A stretch of 64,000 bases of DNA from NCBI GenBank assembly GCA_018881555.1, contig JACAXG010000018.1, positions 1,753,561 through 1,817,560 of the forward strand, in the 5' to 3' direction. The position numbers and the translations under genes are program-made. The DNA is from Amblyornis subalaris. Its lineage: Eukaryota > Chordata > Aves > Passeriformes > Ptilonorhynchidae. Below the pieces are notes generated by a model, which did no database searches, was not told where the DNA came from, and worked only from the letters and a program-made list of their open reading frames with translations. Positions 16,401-28,172 of the stretch are shown here, piece by piece; position 1 is the stretch's first letter; each line of letters begins with the position of its first letter.

Positions 16401-16619
16401 AAGATAATGCAATAAATGCAGATAGGTACAATAGGGGAAAATGATTATTTTTATGTGTTAAATACTCTATGCAAGTGTAAATCTGTTGGGTTTTTTCCAG
16501 CCAATATTTTGCATATATTTTTGGATATATTTTTAAGGCTATCTCCACAGTTAAATGGAAATAAATGATTAAATCAGATTTTTCAGGATATATAAATAGC
16601 TGAACTAGGCTGGTTATCT

Positions 16620-17343
16620 TCCAGTGCTGTCATCCCCTGAGCAGAGGATATTGATGGGAATAGCTACACCCACTTCATCCTCCTGGATAATCCTCCAGGG
16701 GAAAGCAAGTAAACAACTAGGGGCAAACAACCCCAAGCTTCGATACCTGATGAACAATTCCAGCCCAAGAATGTGTTTTAAAACAAACTTTGACCTGTCT
16801 AGATTTGAACTCTTTAATTTCCATAGTAAAGAAGTTAGTTACAAAATTTTACTCATTTGCAGCAGAAGTATTCTGTCATTGTGATTTCCACTCATACAAG
16901 AGGAATACAAGCTATTTAAACACCAGTCACCTGTCTTCAACATATTATCCTTCAGTGGCGGGTCTAGAGCAGTTCTATATACACAAGTGTACATGTAAAT
17001 GTCTGCCCCATGGGCTGTACCCACCCTGTCCAGTACAGCAGCAGTGCCCTGGCCACCTGCCAGCCCAGGCCCAGCACCGTGGCTGTTATCAAAACATTCC
17101 CAGGCACAATTCAGTGAGGTGATAAGCAGTACAGCACTACAGCAAGCAGGGAAAACAAAAGTGGCCACTACTGAGCAGTAGACTCTAATGCACAGTCAGG
17201 TAATCAAGCCCCATGGCAAGCACAGGAGCCTGCTGGTTACTGGCTGAATAGCACTAAGAGCTGTAAGTTCAATCTAGNGCATCCCGGTCAAATCTGTTAT
17301 TATCCCAAACCCTTCTGGCGCCATACTGGGCACCAAAAAGGAC
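16620..17343 (-). mobile_element. endogenous retrovirus 5' leader and internal fragment
   Basis: This sequence lies directly downstream, on the minus strand, of the LTR at 17344-17927. It begins a few bases inside the LTR edge with a primer-binding-site-like TGGTGCCCA (minus strand, about 17327-17335) and a nearby TGGCGCC. A minus-strand open stretch at 16839-17168 resembles the leader of avian ERVL-type elements but has no intact gene. No gag, pol or env frame survives. The inner boundary is not sharp, and 16620 is approximate. Confidence 0.5.
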
Positions 17344-17927
17344 TGTGGTGATTTCACCCGCTCTGGCAGCCAAGCCCCAGGCAGCCGCTCGCTCACTCCC
17401 CCAGCAGCGGGATCGGGAGAGAGAATTGGAAAAGTAAACTAGAAAAGTCATGGGTTGAGATAAAGACAGGTTGATAGGGAAAGCAAAAGCCTCGCAGAGA
17501 AGCAAAACAAAACAAGAAATTAATTCACCGCTTCCCATGGGTAGGCAGGTGCTCAGCCATCTCCAGGAGAGCAGAGCCTGTCACGGGTAACGCTGACTTC
17601 GGAAGACAAATGCCACCATTTCAAATGTCCCCCTCTTCCTCCTTCTTCCCCCGACTTTATATACTGAGCATGATGTCACATGGTCTGGAATATCCCTTTG
17701 GTCAGTTTGGGTCACCTGTCCTGGCTGTGTCTCCTCCCAGCCTCCCATGCACCCCCAACTTCCTTGCCAGCCAGCGTGACTGTACNAAAAGCAGAAAAGG
17801 CCTTGGCTCTGACTGCTGCCCAGTCAAAATGTTATGTATTATCAACCCTGTGTTNGGCACAAATCCAAAACAGCCCCATACCAGCCACGGTGAGAAAGTT
17901 AACTCTATCCCAGCCAAAACCAGCACA
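17344..17927 (-). mobile_element. ERV long terminal repeat (5' LTR, minus strand)
   Basis: Read on the minus strand it starts TGTGCTGGTTTTGGCTGGGA, has a TATATAAAG promoter box (plus-strand ctttatata near 17656), and ends near TCACCACA. It also contains the motif pair 'cat atgacatcatgctcagtat' typical of common neoavian ERV LTRs and shares it with the LTR at 29101-29708. It carries several N bases. Internal retroviral sequence follows on one side only, so this is the 5' LTR of a deleted provirus. Confidence 0.75.
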
Positions 17928-20427
17928 ATCTGCCTTACGGATACAAATCTAGTTGTTTTGAGGGTTTTTTATGGATTTTCCCTGCTAAGAAATTTGTGTA
18001 TCACCTTTCAGCTGGTAGGTTGTCTTTGTATTGAAACTGATTTTTAGGAAAGTGTATATTTCTTCACCTTAAAACTGTTCTCTTTCATCTCTCAAAACTT
18101 AACAATTATTACAGGTGGGAATTGGAAAATGGAAGCCTCAGCCCTTTTTTTAGAACTGTTCTGAATAGTTGCAGAAAATAGATNAATAGCTGTAATCTTT
18201 TGGAAAGATTAAAAATTCATAAGGGAATAATAACATCTCAATTTCTACTTAATTAACAGAATTCCCAAATCTTAAAAATGCCATCTTATCCTAATTAACT
18301 TGTTCTCTTATAAAGGAACACTTGCTGTAAATCCTGAGGTGAGAAAGCCACCAGATGTTCAGGCTTTTTTGTTTTCATTTTTTCTGAAGGCAAACTCTCA
18401 GGAATTACTGAAAAATATCTCACATGATAAATCTTGAAAATGAAAATGGTATTTAAAAATATTACTTCTCTCCACTTATCTCACTATGGTCAAATTTTAC
18501 CACCGAGCATAGCACAGCCCCCAGAGAATTGAAGTCTGGCACTCAGGTCTGGGATGTGGTTATAAGTAGGAATCAGCATAACTGAAATGAGGAGGAGAGA
18601 AACAGGAGTCTAACCTGATGGATTAGAGATCTCAGGGGTAATTACATCTGCCTGCTTCTCATTGCATGGTTTTTTACAGTGATTGTAACATTCCTGGCAC
18701 ATACAGTATATGAAGATGATCACTTGAGAGATAGGCTTGCCTTGAGCAGGGAGTAGATGAAGTATAAATCAATTCAAATGCAACAGAGGAAAAGTGAAAT
18801 TAATACAGCTGTGCTTGGGGCATGCATTATTGTCAGCAAAGGTGCATTCACTTATGTCACATGAGAGTAATCTGGTTCATGCTGGTTTGTGTATTGTCTG
18901 GGGAAATCTTTGAGCATTGCAGTATGATATGGTGTAGATTTTTANTGACTTACTTTGAATGGATAATATTCAAAACAGTCATTTAAGCAAAATCTTTCAT
19001 TTTGAAGCAGGAACAACAATAACAAAGCTTTTTCACTCATGGCCTGTCTTCAATATTTGTGTGGAGGAGTATGCCCTAGGAAAAGTGAACTGCAGGGTTG
19101 TGTGTACCTCATTTTTAAGTAGTTCCAGGTTAGATTTATGATTTTCAAGCCATTTTCTGTGGTTCTCCAAACCAGTCTAGTCAGTGGATCAGCTGCTGCA
19201 TTGCTGCAGCTGTCCTGGGCTACCACGAGTGTGGAGTGCTTGCCACTATTTGAGGTCTTGGAGCTGAATGCAGGTAAGCAACTTCCAACATCAGTTGATA
19301 CACACACATTACTTACACAGTTTGTAAGTAATGACTGGGTATTGTTTTGAAAGAGATACTATTATTCAAATCAATTTGAGAGTCATAAAACTCTCATAAA
19401 AAATTTGGGAGTGAGGCAGCACCAGCTACATTAATTTTATTGGCCTATGCCGTACACATTAGTGGAGTTGATAATTTGTCTTTTCAAGTTCAGGAACTGT
19501 TAACAACCCTAGCTGTTGTAGGCCAGGCTGAGATTGGGTAGTTTATTCCAAAAAAAGGCTCATTGTGTAAAGTTGCTCCTTGATCACCAGTGACTGTTAG
19601 TAGGAGATTTCAGGTTTCTACCTATAGAAAAAATTACTTATAACCTACTTTACCTGAAACAAGTACAATATACTAAAAGTGTAATAGAATGCATCTAGAT
19701 TGTATAAGCCCCCCAACATTAAAAGAAATATTAAAAAAAAAAAAAGTCTGACTTACAGAAAGGAAACAAGGGGGTATGTGATATAAAAAAGAAATAAGAT
19801 ATGTGGACCCAGCAGCAGTCATGTTTTTGAAGAATCTTCGTGAAACTGAACAAGAAAAATCCTTAAAAATAGGGGGAGCTGCAGTGAAGGAAACATTCAG
19901 TCTGGCTCTAGTGGGAGGTGACTGGTAATAGGACAGAGCTGAATCTCTGGATGGTGTCTTGGTGATAACTGAAAATCTGTGCATTCTCTTTTTTCTGGTA
20001 TAGCCTGGCTATGCTAGAAGCATAGTTTTGTTTTACAGGAAAAGAAAATACAGAGTTAAAAGGAAATGTGATAGTGTAATCTGCTGACTGTCTAGGTAAG
20101 CAGAAAAACTTCAGGCAGTTGCAGAGAAAAAGAATTTTGGTGCAAACTGGAATTGTCTATGTGTATATGTTAAAATTATGATTAATGAGTGGTGATGTGT
20201 AGACTCTGGTAATAAANGTGACATTCTGAATATTCAGCTTATTTGAAATGCCACGGTTTCATGGAAACATGGAAAATTCTGCCATGGACATGCCTAATAT
20301 AACTGTAAAGGAAGTGTTACATTAATAATGGGCATTTGTTCTTATTTTTAACCTATGTCTTACCTTTTTGATTCATATGCTTTTCAAATTAGATATAATA
20401 ATGTCTGTTTTACTTTTTCTGTTCCAG

Positions 20428-20493
20428 CGAATTCGAGATCTAGAAGATAAAATAGAACTTCAAAAGAGGCAACTCAAAGAAATTGAGGAAAAG
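20428..20493 (+). CDS. JAKMIP1: JAKMIP1 coiled-coil exon (penultimate)
   Basis: This 66-nt, 22-codon phase 0/0 exon has acceptor ...ttttctgttccag and donor gaaaag|gtaaat. It encodes RIRDLEDKIELQKRQLKEIE followed by EK, which directly continues the QQAQQ exon as in other JAKMIP proteins. It ends in phase 0, so it can be spliced to either of the two downstream terminal exons, at 23170 or 25650. Confidence 0.93.
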
Positions 20494-23169
20494 GTAAATA
20501 TATGTCTGGGCAGTACCAATGGATTTTTTCCCCTACAAAATTGTTTTTCTCTGTTGCATTGATGTTAATAGTACTTAACCTGATATCATAAAATCTATTT
20601 TAAGACAGGATAAAATTTGAGTTCAAGTCATTGCTGTATGAAATGCAGCTCTGTCCCTAATCTACTCAAAATTACTTCCTATCCACGTCTCCTGTCAATT
20701 ACNGGAAGGAATCAGGGAGTCTGGAGAGACTCTGGACTAGTAGATGGAGGATTTGCTGTGGTTTAGATCAAGAAACAAGATAAAGATTTGTCTCCGATAA
20801 AATTGGTTAGCTCAGTCGTACTCTTTGGATAGCATTGCTTTGCAAAACTTTCAAGTACTGAAAAATAAAATTAATGAGCTGCCTGTGACAAACACTACAA
20901 TCAAAGAGTATTTCTTGCTTTAAGATAGAAACAAGTAAATATACTGGATCCAAATGTTCTNATCTTTTGAAGAAGCTCTTAACAAGGCTTGAGAGAGCAA
21001 ATGTATTTGTGTCACTGTGGTTCCCAAGCTGCTTCCCAAGGGATGGCACAAGGTTCGTGGACTGTGGGCTCAGGTGTTTCCCAGGTCTGTGGAGTTTGTG
21101 CTGCTCTGCAGGGCATGGGCTGACAGTGGCTCTTTCTCTAGGCCGCAGCAGTGTTTTAGTTATGTTATTTTGCTGAACCAGTGCCTAGATCCCAACATGA
21201 GTCACATCATCTCAGCTTCATTTTCTCCAGCATTTATGGATATGTAATCCTACATAAACCTACTGCTGGGCTGAGTGGAGAAGTTAGTGGAGTTTTCAGT
21301 TGTTATTTTTCTTTTGCGATGAGAAGGGGGTAAAAGGGCAAAAGCAAGGCCTCTGCAGGACTCTGAGGGGAGTTGAAAGGGGTCAGTGGGGTTTGCAGAA
21401 TTTGGAGAGGCTTTGGGGAGCAGCTCACTGGGTGTGGAAAGGTTTCTTCCTCACCCTTCTCTGATCTCAGTGTCCCTTCACCTGCTTTCAGGATGTGGCA
21501 GTCCTCCCAGTTGCACTTCTGGCAACTATTCCAGCATCTTCCTTGGCCCCTTCTGCTCTCACAGTAGTTGTCTCCCCTCTGCTGTACCTCGTCCTGCACT
21601 TTCCAAACTGTGATACTCAGCTGAGTTTTTGGAAGAGCCAGCAGAAAAGCCTGGAGAAGCTGGGTTGTCTGGTGCTGTTGCTAATTATCACTTTACATCA
21701 CCCCCACAACGATCTGNTTGGGGCTGGTGTGTGTGCATCCGTTGGGAAGGCAGTGGTCCATATTTTCACTAGAAGAGAAACACAGACAGTATTCACCCTT
21801 AAAAGGGCTCTTTTGCTGCTTTTGCCCTCTTCTGCCCTGGACCATTTCTATACCTGAAGCTGTTCCTGCCTAGCAGCCAGTGATGGCTACCCTTAACTCC
21901 TCACAGCAGAGAAATCTTGAGGCATAGGCAGTACTTGTACATGTTAATTATTTCAAATATTACTGTTTACCCACCTGTTCTAAAAAATCAGCATCTCTAG
22001 ATGTTGATTACCAAAATGTAAGCCTTTAAGGCGTTGCCATTACAATTTACGGAGTAGATATTGGATTAGCCAGACTGATAATTTTGGAAATGGAAGACAG
22101 CATTATCTCTGCTGGTTCATCAGCCGGATGGATGTGGAAAAGCACTAGAAAAGAAACAGCTTAATCACAAGCTTAGCAGAAAGCTGGTAATGAGTTAAAA
22201 TGATTAACATCCTCTTTGCCTTGATGTTNCTTTAGCAGGAGAACTCAAAGAAGCTTCATCTTTTTCTACTAACTGTCAACTTCTGTATGGGTGGAGGGCT
22301 TCCTTCTTTCTGTATTATGTTTAAATTATTTTTTTTCCCAGGGATTTAACCCCATTCTGAATTTGACCACCGAAAGGAAGATTGTGTTGTCAGGGAATCA
22401 ATGAATGATATACTTTTACTTCATTGTTCTTCTGAGGGTTTAATGCGTCNAAGGGCGCAGGCTGACACCTGCATGCTCCTGATACTGAGCACAGTAATTT
22501 CTTGTGGAGAGAAGTCTTATGCTTTTGAAAGAACAGCAGCATTTGTAGCTGAGCCTCGTTGNTGGTGGTAGCTAAGGGCAATGCACGACTTAAAGTTACT
22601 GTCATGAGTATGACTTTTCATTTTCCTTTAGGAAGGGATTCAATTTTTAAGTTTTATGTAAAATTCTGTCAAATCAGAAATGAGGATGACAGTATTTCTA
22701 CCCTATAGATTCTTCTGCAAACTGTCCTNTTTCTAAGAGCTATAGAGAAGAATAATATAAAGTCTCAGTACTAATCTGTGAGTTGATACACGAAGAACAA
22801 ATGCTGTTTAAACACGTCGTGCTCTTCTCATAGCTGATTCTCTACCATTTCAGTTGCATTTAGGTTGTGCCCCTGGCTTGGTAAATCTTGGTTCAGGAAA
22901 GCTTTAGTGTGTGTAATTATAAGTATTTCTTTAAGTGAGTCACAAAGCCAAGCCTAGTATTTCTGAATAATCCACAGATTGTAAAACTGCCCTCAAATAG
23001 TAAATTTTNTACTGCTTTTTAGAGTAAGATTGGTGTACTGTCTTTCTTTCAGATCAACTCAATTAACGATGTAAGACTAACTGCTGTAATGTCATTGGAT
23101 TTCATATTACATATCTTACATCTTCTTTCTTTTCTTTTTTCCTCATTTTCTTTTGATCTTATGTTATAG
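20494..23169 (+). other. JAKMIP1: JAKMIP1 intron
   Basis: This 2.7-kb intron ends in a strong T-rich tract (tcttttcttttttcctcatt and onward) before the terminal exon at 23170. I see no further exon or repeat that I can name. Confidence 0.75.
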
Positions 23170-23220
23170 TTTTTGTTCCTTTTTTTGTTTTTTTCACTAG
23201 CATTCATTCTGTGGCCTTGA
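23170..23220 (+). CDS. JAKMIP1: JAKMIP1 terminal exon with hydrophobic tail
   Basis: This 17-codon terminal exon, including the stop, has acceptor ...gatcttatgttatag and encodes FLFLFLFFSLAFILWP followed by TGA. The phase is 0, matching the EEK end of the preceding exon. The same hydrophobic tail ends known JAKMIP-family isoforms, as I remember them. Sixteen apolar residues at the extreme C-terminus look like a tail anchor or membrane-inserting segment. That role is an inference. The codons are nearly all T-rich, so the exon is easily mistaken for a polypyrimidine tract. Confidence 0.88.
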   Translation, partial: FLFLFLFFSLAFILWP

Positions 23221-25649
23221 TGACACAACTGAGCCAAGACGTGTGGTTGGTATTCTTTATATTTCTTTGTACTCAATTTTTGACTCTTAGATTTNGCCAT
23301 GTTTTGGGGATTATCTATAAGACCCTGAAACCGTGAGGAAGGGCATTCTGGNTTTGCCTGCACAGAGAGGAAGAGTCACCTCTAAAATCTGACTTGGATG
23401 CTTTCCTTCCTAGACTTCTACAGAAAGTCNTTGGGTTTTCAGTGAGAAATGATTTTGCATTCTAAGATACTGACTGCCATAACTGNAGTGGGTGCTTTCA
23501 ATTTCTGCAGAGCAAGTACATTTTGTCTAAAAGTTAATTATTGCTGTAGGATCCTGCCTTCTATCATGCTGAATGGAGAGGTGGCAAGCAATGTTTGGTT
23601 TAAGTTTTGCTTTCTAAAAAGCCCTGTGAGCATAACCACCCATGCAAAATAAGGAGTTCATTTTACTTCCTCAAGATCTCTGAGACCATGAAATAACTTA
23701 GGATATGATAACCAATTTTCCCTTTTATGAGGTGATTTGAAGTTTGCTATGTGACTGATGCAACATGGAAAGGGTGAGGATAAAAAATCTNTGCCTCTCT
23801 CTGGAGACACTGCCATCATTCTCACTGTCCTTTCACAGTGTCCTGATCCTTTCAGCTCAGTGCAAAAGGCAGTGAATTTCTTCAGCTATAGCAGGAGCCA
23901 TAGTGGCAGCACTCACCTTTCAAAGAGAACAAGAGGGAAATGCAATTTAGAAAATCAGTCCCAGTCCTCTTCCCTGGAGCAATGCAAGTTCCACACTGCC
24001 TTTCAGGAAGGATGTTAACTCAACAGCCTAACTGTTAGAGGATTAAATTATGGTTTAAAGCTATTGAATATTATACAGTGTTTGTGTTGTTACTGTTGTT
24101 GGAGGGATTTTTTGTTTTGTTTTGAACCCGATAATACACAATGCTTTTACAACTTTTCCAAGTTTCTCCTTCTTTGTAATCTGTTGTGAATTATATCCAA
24201 CGAATCTCCTTATAGTAGGAGTTTAATCAACATCTTTGAAACTGCTATCAAGTACTGTATGATGAAAAAGAATGATGACAATAGTTACCCAAAAACCCTA
24301 TTATATTTACCTTGCATTAAGCATGAAACAGTATTTTCTTCTGCTCAGATCTCAAGTACTTTTGAGAAATAAGACATATATTATCATGGGATCTTTGTAG
24401 GGTTTATTGAGGTCCAGTACATTCAGTTATCATCTTGCTGTTGATGCTCTTTGGAACTGGCTGAGGAGTTTCATTACAAGCATTGCTGCATATGCTTTTT
24501 ATTTTTCAATAAAATGGTAATAGATGCAGATGGGTGGAATGGAATTCTAGGGTGTTATTGTTTTGTTACAAGTGCAGGAGCTTTCTTTTGATTGTTAGAT
24601 GTTGAAAAGTAGTTGAAATCGAGCAATATTTTTCAGTACTTTTAGCATTCCTTCTAAAATTTCCTTTATTTTGTAAAAAATTAAACATATGCTTATAGAG
24701 AGGTGTTTGAAGAAAGGTGAAGTCTTGTAGTAAACTATTCACCTTTCCACAGTTTGAAAGGAATTTTTTGTCCTGAGGAGATCAGATAGGACAGATGCTA
24801 TTTTGGTTAAGATAAGTTTGAAAGAGTAATGTTAAAGGAGTCACCAAACTATTGTCTTTGGAGTTTCATCCAGGTTTTTTATACCAGACCCAGTTAGAGG
24901 TGCTAACATGTGGATGAATATATTTGCTTTTAAATATGGTGTAAAATATGCTGGCCATGTCTAGAGATACTTTATAAACATTCAATAAACTTAGTGAAAT
25001 CACCAGCATTTTTTAAATTGCATCTAAAATATTTTGACATACTATGCATTCAAGGGATGTATAGGTTTCCATGCTGATATTAGCTGATAGTATTATGGAT
25101 TCTCCTTGGATTAAAAGAGGAAAAAAAAAAATTTGCAAGTATTATTAGTCTCCAGAAAATGCATTGTGCTGATATAATGTACTATTCTTCCTGCTAACAG
25201 TAAGTATTCAAGGTTGGTGACAAACACTTTGAGGAGATAATGCAGAGATAATGACTGTGTAGCCACATAACTACTCAGCTTTTGACTTTTGTACGAGTGC
25301 ACATCACATTGTGGTGCTAATGTGAAGGGCAGTGTCCTTTAATTCATCTTGCCAGAGGTGAATCTGTCTCTGATTAATCTAACACAGAAAAGCCAATTTT
25401 AAGATAATTATAGCTGGACTTTTGAACACTGTTAACTATTTAAAGGCAAACCAAGTGATTTACTGATAGTAATTTTAGTTCTAGTTATTTGAAGGTAATA
25501 AAAAACGTTCAGAAAGACATTGTGCTGTCTGTGAATTTAAGAATAAGAAACACTTATTTCTAAAGTTATGTTTTTTATCTAAAGCTCAGCAGACTTCTTC
25601 TTTTCTCTGTTGTTTTTGTTTTCTGTTTTGGTTTTTGTGTTGTTTACAG
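23221..25649 (+). other. JAKMIP1: 3' UTR or intron between alternative JAKMIP1 ends
   Basis: For transcripts ending at 23220 this is 3' untranslated sequence. For those using the exon at 25650 it is intron. An AATAAA hexamer at 24508-24513 could serve the first form; another aataaa lies near 24984. The region is AT-rich and has no repeat I can name. Confidence 0.55.
24508..24513 (+). terminator. JAKMIP1: candidate polyadenylation signal (JAKMIP1, hydrophobic-tail form)
   Basis: AATAAA lies about 1.3 kb after the FLFLF...WP stop codon. Assignment to this transcript form is inferred from position only. Confidence 0.4.
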
Positions 25650-25682
25650 GCTATTAAAAGAACCTATGGAGTGAACAGCTGA
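25650..25682 (+). CDS. JAKMIP1: candidate alternative JAKMIP1 terminal exon
   Basis: The acceptor is very strong: a long T-rich tract ending gtgttgtttacag. It is followed by 10 codons, AIKRTYGVNS, and TGA, in phase 0 with the EEK end of exon 20428-20493. The encoded tail is short and polar, in contrast to the hydrophobic tail at 23170. Downstream AT-rich sequence runs to an AATAAA at 26156. I do not recall the matching isoform with certainty, so this rests on splice signal, phase and 3' UTR-like context. Confidence 0.55.
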   Translation, partial: AIKRTYGVNS

Positions 25683-26155
25683 GTCCACGTGCAAAAATAC
25701 AGAAAATATTTATTAAGCAGCTTTAAATTGGTGCATTTTTTTCATAAAGCAGTTTGCATAATACTTGAAGCTGCAAAATATTTGAATTTAAAATTAGAGA
25801 TTTTTTTAAAGATATAGCTTCGAGCTGGAACGATTTCACAATCAAATAAGGACCAGCACATCTAAACACTGAAAAAAAATAGAAATGGAATTTACACTCT
25901 CACACCAACCAAACAGCAGAAAAAATACAAGTGCAATTACTGGCTGCTATGTGAACTGTTATCTACCAAATGATTTTCTTACAGTACTGAGATTTTTGTC
26001 TCCATACTGCATGCTTTCAACAAATGTGGTTTGCATTTCACCCAAGAAACACAGGATCTCCTTTTTAATATCTATATTAAAAAAGCTAAGTGTTTGACAT
26101 TAAGTTGTCTATAGTCCATAGCTGACAGGAGTCAAACTGTTCAAACTTGGAAACA

Positions 26156-26161
26156 AATAAA
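26156..26161 (+). terminator. JAKMIP1: candidate polyadenylation signal (JAKMIP1, polar-tail form)
   Basis: AATAAA lies about 475 bp after the stop at 25682, in the context aaacaaataaagattt. If used, it marks the 3' end of JAKMIP1. Confidence 0.45.
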
Positions 26162-26199
26162 GATTTACAACCCTGCAGCAGTAAAATTCATATTAAATT

Positions 26200-27540
26200 T
26201 TTAAGTTGGAAATCCACAGATGGAGAAAAGAAGGGCTTTGGAGAAAGGCAAGATGGTAGATTGAAATATGAAAACTTTAAAGTAGGTGAGAACTGAGTGG
26301 GAAATATGATTTTTTGAATGTTTCTTGTAAAGTAAGGCAATAACTTGTAAAGACAGCACTGGGAAAATGGCAGATTCCATGGTAGCCTGAGAGGTCAGGG
26401 AAAAAAAATGCATGATGTGCTGTGCTCAGTTATCTCAAGAAGAAAGAGGGGCTCAGAGAAATGGGCTTGTAGATGAATGTGATAAGCAGAGAATTAGTTG
26501 GACATAAATATTTGCAAATCATGGCATCCTCTCAGGTGAAATAAAAAAAATATTGACATTAGCTACCAGGAAGCAAAAATGGCACAACCTCAACCAGAAG
26601 AGGTAGATAAACAGTCACTGACCGCCTGAACTGCAAGAAAAATTGGGGTGAAGCACAGNCTGAAAAAATGAAAAGAGCTTTTCAAGAGAATGGTTAGAAA
26701 ATGAAAAAATATTACTCTTTCAAAGAGAGAAAAGCAAATCGATGTTTCAGAGCTGGAAAGGCAATATGAAGAAATAGATCATTTTAATTATCCCTGAAAT
26801 GTTGAGGCAAGATGAGAATATTAAAAGCACAATATTAGAAGATAACTTTCTCCTCCCTCAGATTTTCTTAAAAATCATGTTTGTGTAGAAAGCCACAGAG
26901 AAACAAGTCTACTCCCATGGACGTACTGAACTCCAACATGAATTAGATGATTACAACAATACATCCCATGAAGTTGAAATTATGATTGACAAAAATAACA
27001 TTAAGCAATGAACAATTAAGGAAGTACAGAAAAAGCTGAGGAAAAGTTTTGTCATAGCAACTGAATTTCTCACTGTTGAAGGTGCAGGGATCAGCCTCAG
27101 AAGCAGCCAGTTTCCTCAGATAATTATCAGGCTCTGAAGACATGTGCTCTGTACAAAGAATCACTGAACAAAAGCATTTACCTGCAGAAGGAGCTGAGAC
27201 ACTCCACAATATAATTCAGGCACATGCAGCAAACTGTTGCTGATGTCAGGTTCTGCATAACCCTGGTAGAAAGCACAATTTACCTTGGAAACAAGGATCA
27301 TGCAGAAGTTTGGAATCTTGATCCCCAAAAGAATGTGTTGCTCACAATGTGTTGTTCAAAAGGAAAAGCATTTAGAGAATGTGTTTTCAAATAGAGATTT
27401 TTCATGTTTTAGTTAAGGCTTTTAGTAGCATGATGACAGAATGTGGAAAAATGAGGCCTTCACCGCAAAAGAGAGTTCTGGCATTACTCTGAAGAAAAAG
27501 ACTACAACGGGAGGTAAACAGAGCTTGAGATAATCAAACC
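26200..27540 (+). pseudogene. possible decayed coiled-coil coding sequence
   Basis: A purine-rich stretch on the + strand contains several short protein-like runs in shifting frames. Examples are REWLENEKILLFQRE then KQIDVSELERQYEEIDHFN (near 26690-26800), TELQHELDDYNNTSHEVEIM (near 26927-26985) and DNYQALKTCALYKESLNKSI (near 27120-27180). Stops and frameshifts separate them. The amphipathic, Glu/Lys/Leu-rich character suggests a relic of a coiled-coil gene or retrocopy. I do not recognise the parent. An alternative is chance openness in A-rich 3' flanking DNA. Confidence 0.35.
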
Positions 27541-27984
27541 TGGTGCCCATGAAGGAACAGAAATTGGAAAGTGTGATTCACTTGGCAAAAAACCACTCTT
27601 CTCATAGACACAGTTTTGCTCATCACTACTTTGGATATGAAACTATAAGCACAAACATGGGATGGTCAGGGCACGTGGCTGCCACGATAAGCGCACTGCA
27701 GAGACAGGAGGGGCTCTTCTTACAAACCAGAAAAGGTATGAAGAGTTTCATTTTCTTATTTTGTTATGTGTTCTGTTATTACATTGTAATACGTGTGATG
27801 GTTTTCTCAAAGAAACTGGCTGATTGGGCTGACATTTTCCATGGCATTCATGATGTTTTTTTTCTGCACTGACCTAGCAGGATTTGTACTTTTGGAAACT
27901 GGAGTATATAATTCCAGTCTTACTATCTGTTGTATATTGGTATTTACTAAAGAGCTGGGAATGGGTACAGTTTGTTAACTGGGT

Positions 27985-28172
27985 GGTCAGGCAGTGGGAA
28001 TAGGCTGTCCAGGAAACTAGTGGAATCACCATCCCTGGAAGTGTTCAAAGGTATGTGGAGATGTCACTTGAGGGCATGGTTTAGTGCTGGACTTGGCAGT
28101 GCTGGGTTAATGGTTGGTCTTGATGGTTTTAGAGGTCTTTTGCAACCTGAATGATTCTATCATTGTATGATT
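27985..28172 (+). mobile_element. CR1 LINE 3' end
   Basis: Aggctgtccaggaaactagt, then accatccctggaagtgttca, then gttggtcttgatggttttag and the tail atgattctatcattgtatga match the avian CR1 3' UTR on the + strand. It is diverged and 5' truncated. Confidence 0.88.

Larger units (their letters stand above)
4531..20427 (+). other. JAKMIP1: long JAKMIP1 intron
   Basis: This 15.9-kb intron separates the QQAQQ exon from the RIRDLEDK exon. Most of it is AT-rich unique sequence with no exon I can support. It contains a CA-rich tract near 6632, an A/C-rich tract near 8448, a T run near 10442, and a minus-strand endogenous retrovirus fragment at about 16620-17927. A GC-richer patch at about 14940-15090 has no convincing coding frame. 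Confidence 0.75.

Noticed and set aside
21303..21857. Overlapping open frames on both strands
   Set aside because: They are low-complexity Leu/Ser/Pro readings of GC-richer intron, with no phase-compatible splice sites.
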